Assembly: GCF_003261575.2 (NCBI RefSeq)
Contig: NZ_CP036175.1
Location: 4,898,001-4,962,000, forward strand
Direction: 5' to 3'
Source of the DNA: Klebsiella huaxiensis
GTDB lineage: Bacteria > Pseudomonadota > Gammaproteobacteria > Enterobacterales > Enterobacteriaceae
Length of the DNA stretch: 64,000 nt
Shown here: piece after piece, positions 42,959-52,338 of the stretch
How positions within the stretch are numbered: position 1 is the stretch's first letter
Layout: each line of letters begins with the position of its first letter
Translations under genes and position numbers: made by a program
The notes under the pieces: generated by a model
Database searches by the model: none
The model's input: only the letters and a program-made list of their open reading frames with translations
Told to the model about the DNA's origin: nothing

Positions 42959-45556
42959 TTACACCGCCGTCTGGAAAATCACCCCGTCAGCCTTCTCAGT
43001 GTACTGACCAAGCTGGTCGAAGTTCAGATAGCGGTAGGTATCCGCCGCCGTCTTATCCACCTGCGCAACGTAGGTCTGGTACTCTTCCGGCGTCGGCAGC
43101 TTACCGATAAGCGCCGCGACTGCCGCCAGCTCCGCAGAAGCCAGGAAGACGTTCGCACCGGTACCTAAACGGTTCGGGAAGTTACGGGTTGAAGTCGAGA
43201 CGACCGTCGCACCGTCGGCTACACGCGCCTGGTTACCCATGCACAGCGAACAGCCCGGGATTTCAATGCGCGCACCGCTCTTACCAAACACGCTGTAGTA
43301 GCCTTCTTCGGTCAGCTGCGCGGCGTCCATACGGGTTGGCGGGGCCACCCACAGGCGGGTTGGCAGCTGGCCTTTGTGGCTGTCCAGCAGCTTACCGGCG
43401 GCACGGAAGTGGCCGATGTTGGTCATGCAGGAACCGATAAACACTTCGTCGATCTTCTCGCCCTGCACATCGGACAGCAGACGCGCGTCGTCCGGATCGT
43501 TCGGCGCACACAGGATTGGCTCTTTGATATCCGCCAGATCGATGTCGATCACCGCTGCATACTCTGCATCCGCATCACCTTCCAGCAATTGCGGATCCGC
43601 CAGCCATTTCTCCATGCCCTGCACGCGACGTTCCAGCGTACGGCGATCGCCGTACCCTTCCGCGATCATCCACTTCAGCAGCACGATGTTCGAAGTCAGG
43701 TACTCAACGATCGGCTCTTTGTTCAGTTTGATGGTACAGCCAGCAGCAGAACGCTCAGCGGAAGCATCGGTCAGTTCAAACGCCTGTTCGACTTTCAGAT
43801 CCGGCAGACCTTCAATTTCCAGGATGCGGCCGGAGAAGATGTTTTTCTTACCTTTCTTCTCAACGGTCAGCAGGCCCTGTTTGATTGCATACAGCGGGAT
43901 CGCGTGCACCAGATCGCGCAGGGTGATACCTGGCTGTATCTTGCCTTTGAAACGAACTAAAACGGATTCCGGCATATCCAGCGGCATCACGCCGGTCGCC
44001 GCAGCAAACGCCACCAGGCCAGAGCCCGCCGGGAAGGAAATGCCAATCGGGAAACGGGTATGGGAATCACCGCCGGTACCCACGGTATCCGGCAGCAGCA
44101 TACGGTTCAGCCAGGAGTGGATAACGCCGTCACCCGGACGCAGCGACACACCGCCACGGTTCATGATGAAGTCTGGCAGCGTGTGGTGCGTGGTCACGTC
44201 AACCGGCTTCGGATACGCCGCCGTGTGGCAGAAGGACTGCATCACCAGGTCAGACGAGAAGCCCAGGCACGCCAGGTCTTTCAGTTCATCACGGGTCATT
44301 GGACCGGTGGTGTCCTGAGAACCGACGGAGGTCATCTTCGGCTCGCAGTAAGCACCCGGACGGATACCGGCCACGCCGCAGGCGCGACCCACCATTTTCT
44401 GCGCCAGAGAGTAGCCACGATTGCTTTCCGCCACATCTTTCGCCTGACGGAAAACGTCGCTGTGCGGCAGACCCAGCGCTTCACGCGCTTTGGTCGTCAG
44501 ACCACGACCGATAATCAGCGGAATACGGCCACCGGCGCGCACTTCGTCAACCAGCACGTCGGTTTTCAGCTCAAAGTTAGCCAGCAGTTCGTTGGTTTCG
44601 TGGTTACGCACTTCACCTTTGAACGGATAAACGTCAATCACGTCACCCATGTTCAGTTTGTTGACGTCCACTTCAATCGGCAGCGCGCCCGCATCTTCCA
44701 TAGTGTTGAAGAAGATAGGGGCAATTTTACCACCGAGGCAAAGACCGCCGCCGCGCTTGTTCGGCACGTTCGGGATATCGTCGCCCATAAACCACAGCAC
44801 CGAGTTGGTGGCCGATTTGCGGGAAGAACCGGTCCCCACCACGTCGCCAACGTAGGCCAGAGGAAAACCTTTCTGCTGCAACGCTTCGATCTGTTTGATC
44901 GGGCCAACGCTGCCCGGCTGATCCGGGTCAATGCCTTCACGGGCGTTTTTCAGCATCGCCAGAGCGTGCAGCGGGATATCCGGGCGGGACCAGGCATCAG
45001 GGGCCGGAGACAGGTCATCGGTGTTGGTTTCGCCGGTGACTTTAAAAACGGTGACGGTGATTTTTTCAGCCAGCTGCGGACGGTTCAGGAACCACTCGGC
45101 GTCTGCCCAGGATTGCATGACCTGCTGTGCATATTCATTGCCCGCTTTGGCTTTCTCTTCCACGTCGTAGAAGTTATCGAACATCAGCAGGGTATGGGAA
45201 AGCGCTTTCGCGGCAATCGGCGCCAGTTTTGCGTCGTCCAGCGCATCAATCAGCGGATGAATGTTGTAACCGCCCTGCATGGTGCCCAGCAGTTCGATGG
45301 CTTTTTCAGGGGTAACCAGCGGGGAAGTCGCTTCGCCTTTGGCGATTGCGGCAAGGAATCCGGCTTTAACATAGGCGGCTTCGTCGACGCCCGGCGGTAC
45401 ACGGTTAATTAACAGATCTAACAGGAATTCTTCTTCGCCAGCAGGCGGATTCTTCAGCAGCTCAACCAGGCCGGCCATTTGGGTTGCATCTAAGGGTTTT
45501 GCAACAATCCCTTCGGCGGCACGCTCAGCTACGTGCTCACGATATTCTTTTAGCAC
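42959..45556 (-). CDS. acnB: Aconitate hydratase B (also 2-methylisocitrate dehydratase)
   Basis: Main TCA-cycle aconitase; interconverts citrate and isocitrate. 865 residues starting at GTG 45556 (LKEYREHVAERAAEG) with GAGGAG upstream. N-terminal HEAT-like domain, then domain 4 and the Fe-S domains; cluster cysteines are in GSCMTNIGHF and PGCSLCMGNQ. In E. coli the apo-form binds mRNAs when iron is low. Same length as E. coli AcnB. Confidence 0.97.
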   Translation of the reverse strand: MLKEYREHVAERAAEGIVAKPLDATQMAGLVELLKNPPAGEEEFLLDLLINRVPPGVDEAAYVKAGFLAAIAKGEATSPLVTPEKAIELLGTMQGGYNIHPLIDALDDAKLAPIAAKALSHTLLMFDNFYDVEEKAKAGNEYAQQVMQSWADAEWFLNRPQLAEKITVTVFKVTGETNTDDLSPAPDAWSRPDIPLHALAMLKNAREGIDPDQPGSVGPIKQIEALQQKGFPLAYVGDVVGTGSSRKSATNSVLWFMGDDIPNVPNKRGGGLCLGGKIAPIFFNTMEDAGALPIEVDVNKLNMGDVIDVYPFKGEVRNHETNELLANFELKTDVLVDEVRAGGRIPLIIGRGLTTKAREALGLPHSDVFRQAKDVAESNRGYSLAQKMVGRACGVAGIRPGAYCEPKMTSVGSQDTTGPMTRDELKDLACLGFSSDLVMQSFCHTAAYPKPVDVTTHHTLPDFIMNRGGVSLRPGDGVIHSWLNRMLLPDTVGTGGDSHTRFPIGISFPAGSGLVAFAAATGVMPLDMPESVLVRFKGKIQPGITLRDLVHAIPLYAIKQGLLTVEKKGKKNIFSGRILEIEGLPDLKVEQAFELTDASAERSAAGCTIKLNKEPIVEYLTSNIVLLKWMIAEGYGDRRTLERRVQGMEKWLADPQLLEGDADAEYAAVIDIDLADIKEPILCAPNDPDDARLLSDVQGEKIDEVFIGSCMTNIGHFRAAGKLLDSHKGQLPTRLWVAPPTRMDAAQLTEEGYYSVFGKSGARIEIPGCSLCMGNQARVADGATVVSTSTRNFPNRLGTGANVFLASAELAAVAALIGKLPTPEEYQTYVAQVDKTAADTYRYLNFDQLGQYTEKADGVIFQTAV

Positions 45557-45656
45557 GACGGTATCTCCTCGCTCTCATTGTCATATGCGGTCGGCGATCT
45601 CTTCACGCTCCTGTGAGACAGCAGTTTGTAGGGTAAATGCCCGATACCGCGTCGGC

Positions 45657-45685
45657 AGCATAGCAGGATTTTAGGGAGGTGTTAA
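45657..45685 (-). promoter_or_regulatory. acnB promoter
   Basis: On the minus strand TTAACA and TATGCT with exactly 17 bp between them, about 100 bp before the acnB start codon. The rest of the 355-bp acnB-yacH gap (45557-45911) is AT-rich; I found no gene and no other clear site in it. Confidence 0.7.
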
Positions 45686-45911
45686 TCTGTTTACAAAAAA
45701 GCAACATTAAAAATTAGCTGAATCGTTAAGGGCAGAATATTGCAGGTTTTCTGTCAGTTTCGCGGAATATAAAATTAATTCTGTTACACATAACTGGCCA
45801 AAATCCCAACAAAAATCAAAAACGCAAATAGGGTCTCTTTATACTCAGGCAATCCCCCGCTTTTCGACAATACTATGTCAAAACGGGCCAATTTCTGTGC
45901 CGGGAGTTCTC

Positions 45912-47498
45912 ATGACACTGCCTTTCAAACCCCATGTGCTCGCACTGCTTTGTAGCGCCGGGTTATTAGCCGCCGCGGGTATTCTCTATGTTAAAAGTCG
46001 GGAACCACAACCCATACCCGAACCTCCGGTCGTGGTACAGGCCGCGCCTGCGCCAGCCGCTGCTCAACCAGTGACAACCACTTATACCCCAGCGCAGATC
46101 GATCAGTGGGTGGCGCCAATCGCGCTGTATCCGGACAACCTATTGTCACAGGTGCTGATGGCCTCCACCTACCCAAGCAACGTAATACAGGCGGTGCAGT
46201 GGTCGCAGGATAATCCCACCATGAAAGGCGATCCGGCGGTACAGGCGGTGGCCAATCAACCCTGGGATCCCAGCGTAAAATCGCTGGTCGCCTTCCCATC
46301 GCTGTTAGCGTTAATGGGAGAAAACCCGCCGTGGGTGGAGAATCTGGGTAACGCGTTTCTCGCCCAACCGCAGGATGTGATGGATTCGGTACAGCGCTTG
46401 CGCGCTATCGCCCAGCAAACCGGAACGTTGAAATCGACACCGCAGCAGAAAGTCAGTACCAGCGTGAAAAATGTCCCACCACCGCGCGCCCAAACCAAGA
46501 ATGGGGTAACGGTCGTTTCGACGGCTCCACCGGCTCCGACGGTCATCAAAATAGAATCCGCCGATCCGCAGGTTGTCTATGTTCCCAACTACAATCCAGC
46601 CGTTGTTTACGGTACCTGGGCCAACACCGCCTATCCGCCGGTCTATTTACCGCCGCCTCCGGGGGAGCAGTTCGCCGATAGTTTCGTCAAAGGTTTTGGT
46701 TACAGCCTTGGCGTCGCCACAACGTACGCGTTATTTAGCAACATCGATTGGGATGATGACGATCACCACCATGATGATGACTATCACCATCACGATGATG
46801 ACCATCATGACGGCTACTCGCATAACGGCGATAACATCAATATCAATGTAAACAACTTCAATCACATAACGGGCCAAAACTTGCCGGGCAATAATGCCAA
46901 CTGGCAGCATAACCCGGCCTATCGCGGCAATATTCCTTACCCTAATAACAACGTCACGCAGCATTTCCATCAGACCAGTGTTCCAGGCGGGCTTAGCGCC
47001 ACTCAGCATTCACCGGTAGATCGTAATGAGCAGCGTCAGGCGGCAATGACCCAGTTGCAGCAGCGCACGGGTACCACGGCAACGGCGGGTAATCTGGCAA
47101 CGCACTCCCCTTCCCGCGACGCGCAGCGGCAGGCCGCCTCACAGCAGCTCCACCAGGTCACCCAGCGTAATAACTATCGTGGCTATGACAATACGCCTGC
47201 GGTAAAAAATAGCGCCACGCAGCAGCATAGGGAGACGGTGAAAGCGCAGGTTCAGCACCCCACTGCGCAGCAACAGCAACGTCGTGAACAGTTCCAGTCG
47301 GCGACGCCTGAACAGCGTCAGCAGAAGCTCGGTAACCTGCATGCCAATGCGCTAAGCGGTAACGACAGTCGCGCCCCCTCCTGGCAGTCTCAACAAGAGC
47401 GAGGACGACAGAGTCGTCATATCTCAGGTTTAAACAGCGAGCAGCGCAGCGCGGCCAGAGAACATCTTTCCGAACATCGTGAATTGCGTCGCCGCTGA
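45912..47498 (+). CDS. yacH: DUF3300 protein YacH with His/Asp-rich tract
   Basis: 528 residues from ATG 45912 (MTLPFKPHVLALLCSAGLLAAAG, signal or membrane anchor). A conserved DUF3300 region at about 60-270 (QIDQWVAPIALYPDNLLSQVLMASTYP, PQVVYVPNYNPAVVYG) is followed by a tract of Asp and His at about 279-305, then a Gln/His/Arg-rich low-complexity C-terminus. Probably exported. The His/Asp tract suggests metal binding, as inference only. 10 bp before the DUF2950 gene, so one operon. Also present in E. coli, where function is unknown. Confidence 0.88.
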   Translation: MTLPFKPHVLALLCSAGLLAAAGILYVKSREPQPIPEPPVVVQAAPAPAAAQPVTTTYTPAQIDQWVAPIALYPDNLLSQVLMASTYPSNVIQAVQWSQDNPTMKGDPAVQAVANQPWDPSVKSLVAFPSLLALMGENPPWVENLGNAFLAQPQDVMDSVQRLRAIAQQTGTLKSTPQQKVSTSVKNVPPPRAQTKNGVTVVSTAPPAPTVIKIESADPQVVYVPNYNPAVVYGTWANTAYPPVYLPPPPGEQFADSFVKGFGYSLGVATTYALFSNIDWDDDDHHHDDDYHHHDDDHHDGYSHNGDNININVNNFNHITGQNLPGNNANWQHNPAYRGNIPYPNNNVTQHFHQTSVPGGLSATQHSPVDRNEQRQAAMTQLQQRTGTTATAGNLATHSPSRDAQRQAASQQLHQVTQRNNYRGYDNTPAVKNSATQQHRETVKAQVQHPTAQQQQRREQFQSATPEQRQQKLGNLHANALSGNDSRAPSWQSQQERGRQSRHISGLNSEQRSAAREHLSEHRELRRR

Positions 47499-47508
47499 GG
47501 ATAAGAAG

Positions 47509-48309
47509 ATGAAAAAGCACCTACAAATGACGCTGCTAGCGCTGGTCATGACACCGATGATGGCTCTGGCACAACAAGAATTCTCCACGCCTGAACAAGC
47601 TGCAAGCGCGCTGGCTGAAGCAATCAGTCAGCATGATGAATCTGCGCTGGATACGCTGCTCGGTGACAATTGGCAGCAGTTCTTACCACCGGACGGCATT
47701 GCGCATGATGCGGTAGACCGTTTTCAGCGCGACTGGCAAGTCAAACATAACGTTGTTCGCCAGGACAATAGCGCATGGCTGGACGTCGGCCAGGAAGAGT
47801 GGCGGCTGCCCATCCCCATCATCAAGGGCGATGATGGCTGGCATTTTGATATGGCTGCCGCAGAAGATGAAATTCTCACCCGCGCTATTGGCCGCAATGA
47901 GCTCTCAGCGATTCAGGCGATGCATGCTTATGTTGATGCCCAACAGGATTTCTATCAGTTAAATCACGCCTGGGCGCAAAAAATAATCAGCAGCGAAGGT
48001 AAAAAAGATGGCCTCTACTGGCCTGCTGCGCCAGGAGAAACGCCCAGTCCGTTAGGGCCAGCCTTTAGTCCATCAGAGCCTGGCGAAGGCTATCATGGCT
48101 ACCGCTTTCGTATAATTAAAGATAGCGATAATCAAGGCGTTGCTCTGCTGGCATGGCCTGTCGAATGGGGACAAACTGGCGTAATGAGCTTTATGGTTAA
48201 CCAAAATGACCAGGTCTGGCAAGCTAACTTAGGTGAGGAAACGCAAAGCAAGGCACAGGCAATTAGCGCATTTTCGCCTGATCCAGACTGGCAGACCATC
48301 AATCAATAA
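47509..48309 (+). CDS. DUF2950 exported protein
   Basis: 266 residues from ATG 47509 (MKKHLQMTLLALVMTPMMALAQQEF, Sec signal). DUF2950 features: FSTPEQAASALAEAISQHD, WLDVGQEEWRLPIPIIKGDDGWHFD, the central RNELSAIQAMHAYVDAQQDFY and DGLYWPAAPGETPSPLGP. DUF3300 and DUF2950 genes often lie side by side, as here; together they may form an envelope complex, but no function is established. Absent from this spot in E. coli K-12. Confidence 0.85.
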   Translation: MKKHLQMTLLALVMTPMMALAQQEFSTPEQAASALAEAISQHDESALDTLLGDNWQQFLPPDGIAHDAVDRFQRDWQVKHNVVRQDNSAWLDVGQEEWRLPIPIIKGDDGWHFDMAAAEDEILTRAIGRNELSAIQAMHAYVDAQQDFYQLNHAWAQKIISSEGKKDGLYWPAAPGETPSPLGPAFSPSEPGEGYHGYRFRIIKDSDNQGVALLAWPVEWGQTGVMSFMVNQNDQVWQANLGEETQSKAQAISAFSPDPDWQTINQ

Positions 48310-48313
48310 AGAA

Positions 48314-48342
48314 TGCCCGGCACGCGATTGCGCCGCCGGACA
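48314..48342. repeat. REP-like GC-rich inverted sequence
   Basis: Imperfect inversion GCCCGGCACGCG / CGCCGCCGGAC just after the DUF2950 stop and before a convergent gene. Resembles a single degenerate REP and could act as a 3' end. Confidence 0.4.
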
Positions 48343-48358
48343 GTGTCACCGCATTAAC

Positions 48359-48643
48359 TTAGCCCTGATGAGGCATCAGCGACGGATAGCCCGCAAAAGC
48401 TGGCTTAGTACTGGTCAGCGCCGCTTCATCAGAGCTGATGCTACCTGAATTCGCCGCCCATACCCCTTCGCTGGTCTTCGTAATCTGCTGATGCTGCATA
48501 TTCAAATCCTGGCCCATTGCCGCAATATGGGTGCTTTCGGTACCGCCGCTGTTATCAGCCCAGGGAATGGAGGCATCAGCAGCGCAGGCCATACCAGAAA
48601 CCAAAGCCGCAGCCAGCAGCGTCGTCGTTAATAATCTTTTCAT
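48359..48643 (-). CDS. Small exported protein of unknown function
   Basis: 94 residues from ATG 48643 (GAGGTGTG upstream). Sec signal MKRLLTTTLLAAALVSGMACAADA, then a polar mature part of about 70 residues (SIPWADNSGGTESTHIAAMGQDL...). No Cys in the mature part, no motif that I recognise. Convergent with the DUF2950 gene, divergent by orientation from nothing close; the next gene on its strand upstream is none until lpd lies behind it. Likely real because of the clear signal peptide and ribosome site. Confidence 0.75.
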   Translation of the reverse strand: MKRLLTTTLLAAALVSGMACAADASIPWADNSGGTESTHIAAMGQDLNMQHQQITKTSEGVWAANSGSISSDEAALTSTKPAFAGYPSLMPHQG

Positions 48644-48754
48644 CACACACCTCGCATATAGTTAACTATCTATAAGTTTACAAGGTGATTATTTTTCAAG
48701 TATTAATAAGGTATGCAATTTTATTAACGACGACACAGTTGTAAACATCAACCA

Positions 48755-48781
48755 TAAAAAAAGCGGCTCACAGAGCCGCTT
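48755..48781 (-). terminator. lpd terminator
   Basis: On the minus strand stem AAGCGGCTC / GAGCCGCTT with a 3-base loop followed by TTTTTAT. 25 bp past the lpd stop. Confidence 0.93.
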
Positions 48782-48805
48782 ATCGATTTTGCCTGAAAGA
48801 AAAAC

Positions 48806-50230
48806 TTACTTTTTCTTCGCTTTCGCGTTCGGCAGGTCGGTGATGCTACCTTCGAAGACTTCTGCCGCCAGGCCAACGGACTCATGCAGAGTCGGGTGAG
48901 CATGGATGGTCAGTGCGATGTCTTCAGCGTCGCAACCCATTTCGATAGCCAGACCGATTTCACCCAGCAGCTCGCCGCCGTTGGTACCGACAATCGCCCC
49001 GCCGATAACGCGGTGAGATTCTTTGTCGAAAATCAGTTTGGTCATACCGTCTGCGCAGTCGGAAGCGATAGCACGGCCAGAAGCAGCCCACGGGAAGGTG
49101 GCGGTTTCGTAGCTGATGCCTTTCTCTTTCGCTTCTTTCTCAGTCAGACCAACCCAGGCAACTTCTGGCTCAGTATAGGCGATGGACGGGATCACTTTCG
49201 GATCGAAGTAGTGCTTCATACCGGAGATAACTTCGGCAGCAACGTGACCTTCGTGAACACCTTTGTGCGCTAGCATCGGCTGGCCGACGATATCGCCGAT
49301 AGCAAAAATGTGCGGCACGTTGGTACGCAGTTGTTTGTCAACGCGGATAAAGCCACGCTCGTCTACTTCAACGCCTGCCTGGCCAGCATCGAGGTTTTTA
49401 CCGTTCGGCACGCGACCGATAGCCACCAGTACGGCGTCGTAGCGCTGCGCTTCAGCCGGCGCTTTTTTGCCTTCCATGGAAACGTAGATACCATCTTCTT
49501 TCGCTTCAACGGCAGTGACTTTGGTTTCCAGCATCAGGTTGAACTTCTTGCTAATGCGTTTGGTGAAGACTTTTACCACGTCTTTATCGGCAGCCGGGAT
49601 CACCTGGTCGAACATTTCAACCACGTCAATCTCTGAACCCAGCGCATGGTACACGGTACCCATTTCCAGACCGATAATACCGCCACCCATAACCAGCAGG
49701 CGTTTTGGTACAGTTTTCAGCTCCAGAGCGTCGGTGGAATCCCATACGCGCGGGTCTTCATGAGGAATGAACGGCAGTTCAATCGGACGGGAACCCGCCG
49801 CGATGATCGCGTTGTCAAAGTTGATCACGGTTTTGCCGTTTTCGCCTTCGACTTCCAGGGTGTTAGCACCAGTAAATTTACCCAGACCGTTAACCACTTT
49901 CACTTTACGGCCTTTGGCCATACCAGCCAGACCGCCGGTCAGTTGAGTGATAACTTTTTCTTTCCAGGTACGAATTTTATCGATGTCAGTTTTCGGCTCA
50001 CCAAAAACGATGCCGTGTTCGGCCAGCGCTTTCGCTTCTTCGATAACTTTCGCAACGTGCAGCAGTGCTTTAGAAGGGATACAGCCGACGTTCAGACAAA
50101 CACCGCCCAGGGTGTTGTAACGTTCTACGATTACGGTTTCCAGACCTAAATCAGCGCAACGGAAGGCAGCAGAATAACCTGCGGGGCCTGCCCCAAGTAC
50201 CACGACCTGAGTTTTGATTTCAGTACTCAT
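48806..50230 (-). CDS. lpd: Dihydrolipoamide dehydrogenase Lpd (E3)
   Basis: FAD enzyme that reoxidises dihydrolipoyl groups of pyruvate and 2-oxoglutarate dehydrogenases and the glycine cleavage system. 474 residues from ATG 50230, the second of two adjacent ATGs, which has the better spacing to AGAGG. GAGPAG FAD motif, redox-active CLNVGC disulfide, NAD motif GGGIIGLEMG and the C-terminal HAHPTLHE catalytic His-Glu. Own terminators before and after suggest independent as well as operon transcription. Confidence 0.97.
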   Translation of the reverse strand: MSTEIKTQVVVLGAGPAGYSAAFRCADLGLETVIVERYNTLGGVCLNVGCIPSKALLHVAKVIEEAKALAEHGIVFGEPKTDIDKIRTWKEKVITQLTGGLAGMAKGRKVKVVNGLGKFTGANTLEVEGENGKTVINFDNAIIAAGSRPIELPFIPHEDPRVWDSTDALELKTVPKRLLVMGGGIIGLEMGTVYHALGSEIDVVEMFDQVIPAADKDVVKVFTKRISKKFNLMLETKVTAVEAKEDGIYVSMEGKKAPAEAQRYDAVLVAIGRVPNGKNLDAGQAGVEVDERGFIRVDKQLRTNVPHIFAIGDIVGQPMLAHKGVHEGHVAAEVISGMKHYFDPKVIPSIAYTEPEVAWVGLTEKEAKEKGISYETATFPWAASGRAIASDCADGMTKLIFDKESHRVIGGAIVGTNGGELLGEIGLAIEMGCDAEDIALTIHAHPTLHESVGLAAEVFEGSITDLPNAKAKKK

Positions 50231-50406
50231 CATGACCTCTGTAATTTGTATCCGGCGGGTCTGACGCTATTGTTTTTACGCCCATGTCCACCGGGACGTT
50301 CTATCCGCAAGCATTTTACAAAATTGTTAACAATTTTGAAACAACAAACGGCAAACGATTTTGTCCTTTATTGCTGGTAACTTCAAAACGCAGAAGAGAT
50401 TACCAG

Positions 50407-50432
50407 AAAAAAGCCGGCCGTCAGGCCGGCTT
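50407..50432 (-). terminator. Hairpin between aceF and lpd
   Basis: On the minus strand stem AAGCCGGCC / GGCCGGCTT with TGAC loop, then TTTTCTGG. Situated just after aceF; in E. coli part of pdhR-aceEF transcription ends here and part reads into lpd. Confidence 0.85.
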
Positions 50433-50437
50433 TTCGC

Positions 50438-52324
50438 TTACATCACCAGGCGGCGAATATCGCTCAGGGTGTTGTTGATGATGGTAATAAAGCGCGCACC
50501 ATCAGCACCGTCGATAACGCGGTGGTCGAAGGACAGAGAGATCGGCATCATCAGACGCGGAACAAACTCTTTACCATTCCACACAGGCTCCATCGCGGAT
50601 TTAGACACACCGAGGATGGCCACTTCCGGCGCGTTCACAATCGGGGCGAAATGGGTGGTACCCAGGCCGCCGATGCTGGAGATAGTGAAGCAACCGCCCT
50701 GCATTTCGCCAGCAGTCAGCTTACCATCACGCGCTTTCTTGGAGATCACGGTCAGTTCACGAGACAGTTCGGTAATGCTCTTCTTGTTCACGTCTTTAAA
50801 GACCGGAACAACCAGACCATTCGGGGTATCAACCGCCACACCGATGTTGATGTATTTCTTCAGCGTCAGGCGCTGTGCATCTTCAGACAGCGAGCTGTTG
50901 AAGCGCGGCATCTGCTCAAGCGCAGCGGCAACGGCTTTCATGATGAAGACTACTGGAGTGAATTTCACATCCAGTTTACGCTTCTCAGCTTCGGCGTTCT
51001 GCTGTTTACGGAACGCTTCCAGATCGGTGATATCGGTTTTGTCGAAGTGAGTAACGTGTGGGATCATCACCCAGTTACGGCTCAGGTTAGCGCCAGAGAT
51101 TTTCTGGATGCGACCCAGTTCCACTTCTTCGATTTCACCAAACTTGCTGAAGTCCACTTTCGGCCATGGCAGCATGCCCGGGATACCGCCGCCGGTGGCA
51201 GCAGCCGGTGCAGCTTCGGCGCGTTTAACCGCTTCTTTCACGTAAGTCTGAACGTCTTCGCGCAGGATACGGCCTTTACGACCAGAACCTTTCACTTTCG
51301 CCAGGTTAACGCCAAATTCGCGCGCCAGGCGGCGAATCAGCGGAGTTGCGTGAACGTAAGCGTCGTTTTCAGCAAACTCAGATTTGCCTTCCGCTTTTGC
51401 CGCAGGGGCAGCAGCAGGTTTAGCGGCCTGAGCGGGTGCAGCAGTCGGTGCCGGTGCAGCAGCCGGTGCTGCAGCAGGCGCAGCGCCTTCCACTTCGAAG
51501 ACCATGATCAGAGAGCCGGTAGACACTTTGTCGCCGGTGCTGATTTTGATCTCTTTCACGGTACCCGCGAACGGTGCCGGAACTTCCATCGAAGCTTTGT
51601 CGCCTTCAACGGTGATCAGTGACTGCTCAGCGGCAATTTTATCGCCCACTTTAACCATCACTTCAGTGACTTCAACTTCGTCGCCGCCGATATCCGGTAC
51701 GTTAACTTCTTTAGACCCGGAAGCCGCCGGTGCAGCCGCCGCCGGGGCAGCATCCGCTTTCGCCGGAGCCGCAGCAGGTGCGCTACCCGCCACTTCGAAG
51801 ACCATAATCAGGGAGCCGGTAGATACCTTGTCGCCAGTGCTGATTTTGATCTCTTTCACAGTACCTGCGAACGGTGCCGGGACTTCCATAGAAGCTTTGT
51901 CGCCTTCTACGGTGATCAATGACTGCTCAGCCGCAACGGTGTCGCCCACTTTGACCATGATCTCGGTGACTTCAACTTCGTCGCCGCCGATATCCGGTAC
52001 GTGTACGTCTTTAGCCGCTGCTGCCGCTGGCGCTGCTGCCGGAGCCGCTTCTTTCTTCTCTTCCTGCGCAGGTGCAGCGGCTGCTGCACCATCGGCGGAA
52101 TCGAAAATCATGATCAGTTTGCCGGTCTCGGTTTTGTCGCCAACAGAGACTTTGATCTCTTTAACAACGCCAGCCTGAGGAGACGGAACTTCCATAGAGG
52201 CTTTGTCGCCTTCTACGGTGATCAGCGACTGTTCAGCTTCAACTTTGTCGCCCACTTTGACCAGGATCTCGGTGATTTCAACTTCATCAGCCCCGATGTC
52301 CGGTACATTGATTTCGATAGCCAT
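50438..52324 (-). CDS. aceF: Pyruvate dehydrogenase E2 (dihydrolipoamide acetyltransferase) AceF
   Basis: Core of the pyruvate dehydrogenase complex. 628 residues: three N-terminal lipoyl domains (each with lipoylated Lys in EGDKASME, near residues 40, 140 and 245), Ala/Pro-rich linkers, the peripheral subunit-binding domain (ATPLIRRLAREFGVNL) and the acetyltransferase with catalytic HRVIDGADGA near the C-terminus. The second and third lipoyl domains are almost identical in sequence (about 51500-51960), a sign of recent homogenisation. 14 bp after aceE. Confidence 0.97.
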   Translation of the reverse strand: MAIEINVPDIGADEVEITEILVKVGDKVEAEQSLITVEGDKASMEVPSPQAGVVKEIKVSVGDKTETGKLIMIFDSADGAAAAAPAQEEKKEAAPAAAPAAAAAKDVHVPDIGGDEVEVTEIMVKVGDTVAAEQSLITVEGDKASMEVPAPFAGTVKEIKISTGDKVSTGSLIMVFEVAGSAPAAAPAKADAAPAAAAPAASGSKEVNVPDIGGDEVEVTEVMVKVGDKIAAEQSLITVEGDKASMEVPAPFAGTVKEIKISTGDKVSTGSLIMVFEVEGAAPAAAPAAAPAPTAAPAQAAKPAAAPAAKAEGKSEFAENDAYVHATPLIRRLAREFGVNLAKVKGSGRKGRILREDVQTYVKEAVKRAEAAPAAATGGGIPGMLPWPKVDFSKFGEIEEVELGRIQKISGANLSRNWVMIPHVTHFDKTDITDLEAFRKQQNAEAEKRKLDVKFTPVVFIMKAVAAALEQMPRFNSSLSEDAQRLTLKKYINIGVAVDTPNGLVVPVFKDVNKKSITELSRELTVISKKARDGKLTAGEMQGGCFTISSIGGLGTTHFAPIVNAPEVAILGVSKSAMEPVWNGKEFVPRLMMPISLSFDHRVIDGADGARFITIINNTLSDIRRLVM

Positions 52325-52338
52325 TATTCTTTTACCTC

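Noticed and set aside
44060..45412. 450-codon open frame antisense to acnB
   Set aside because: Shadow of acnB, with low-complexity His/Arg/Gln composition typical of antisense frames.
46740..46860. His/Asp codon tract as a simple DNA repeat or CRISPR-like array
   Set aside because: It is coding low-complexity sequence inside yacH with no conserved repeat/spacer structure.
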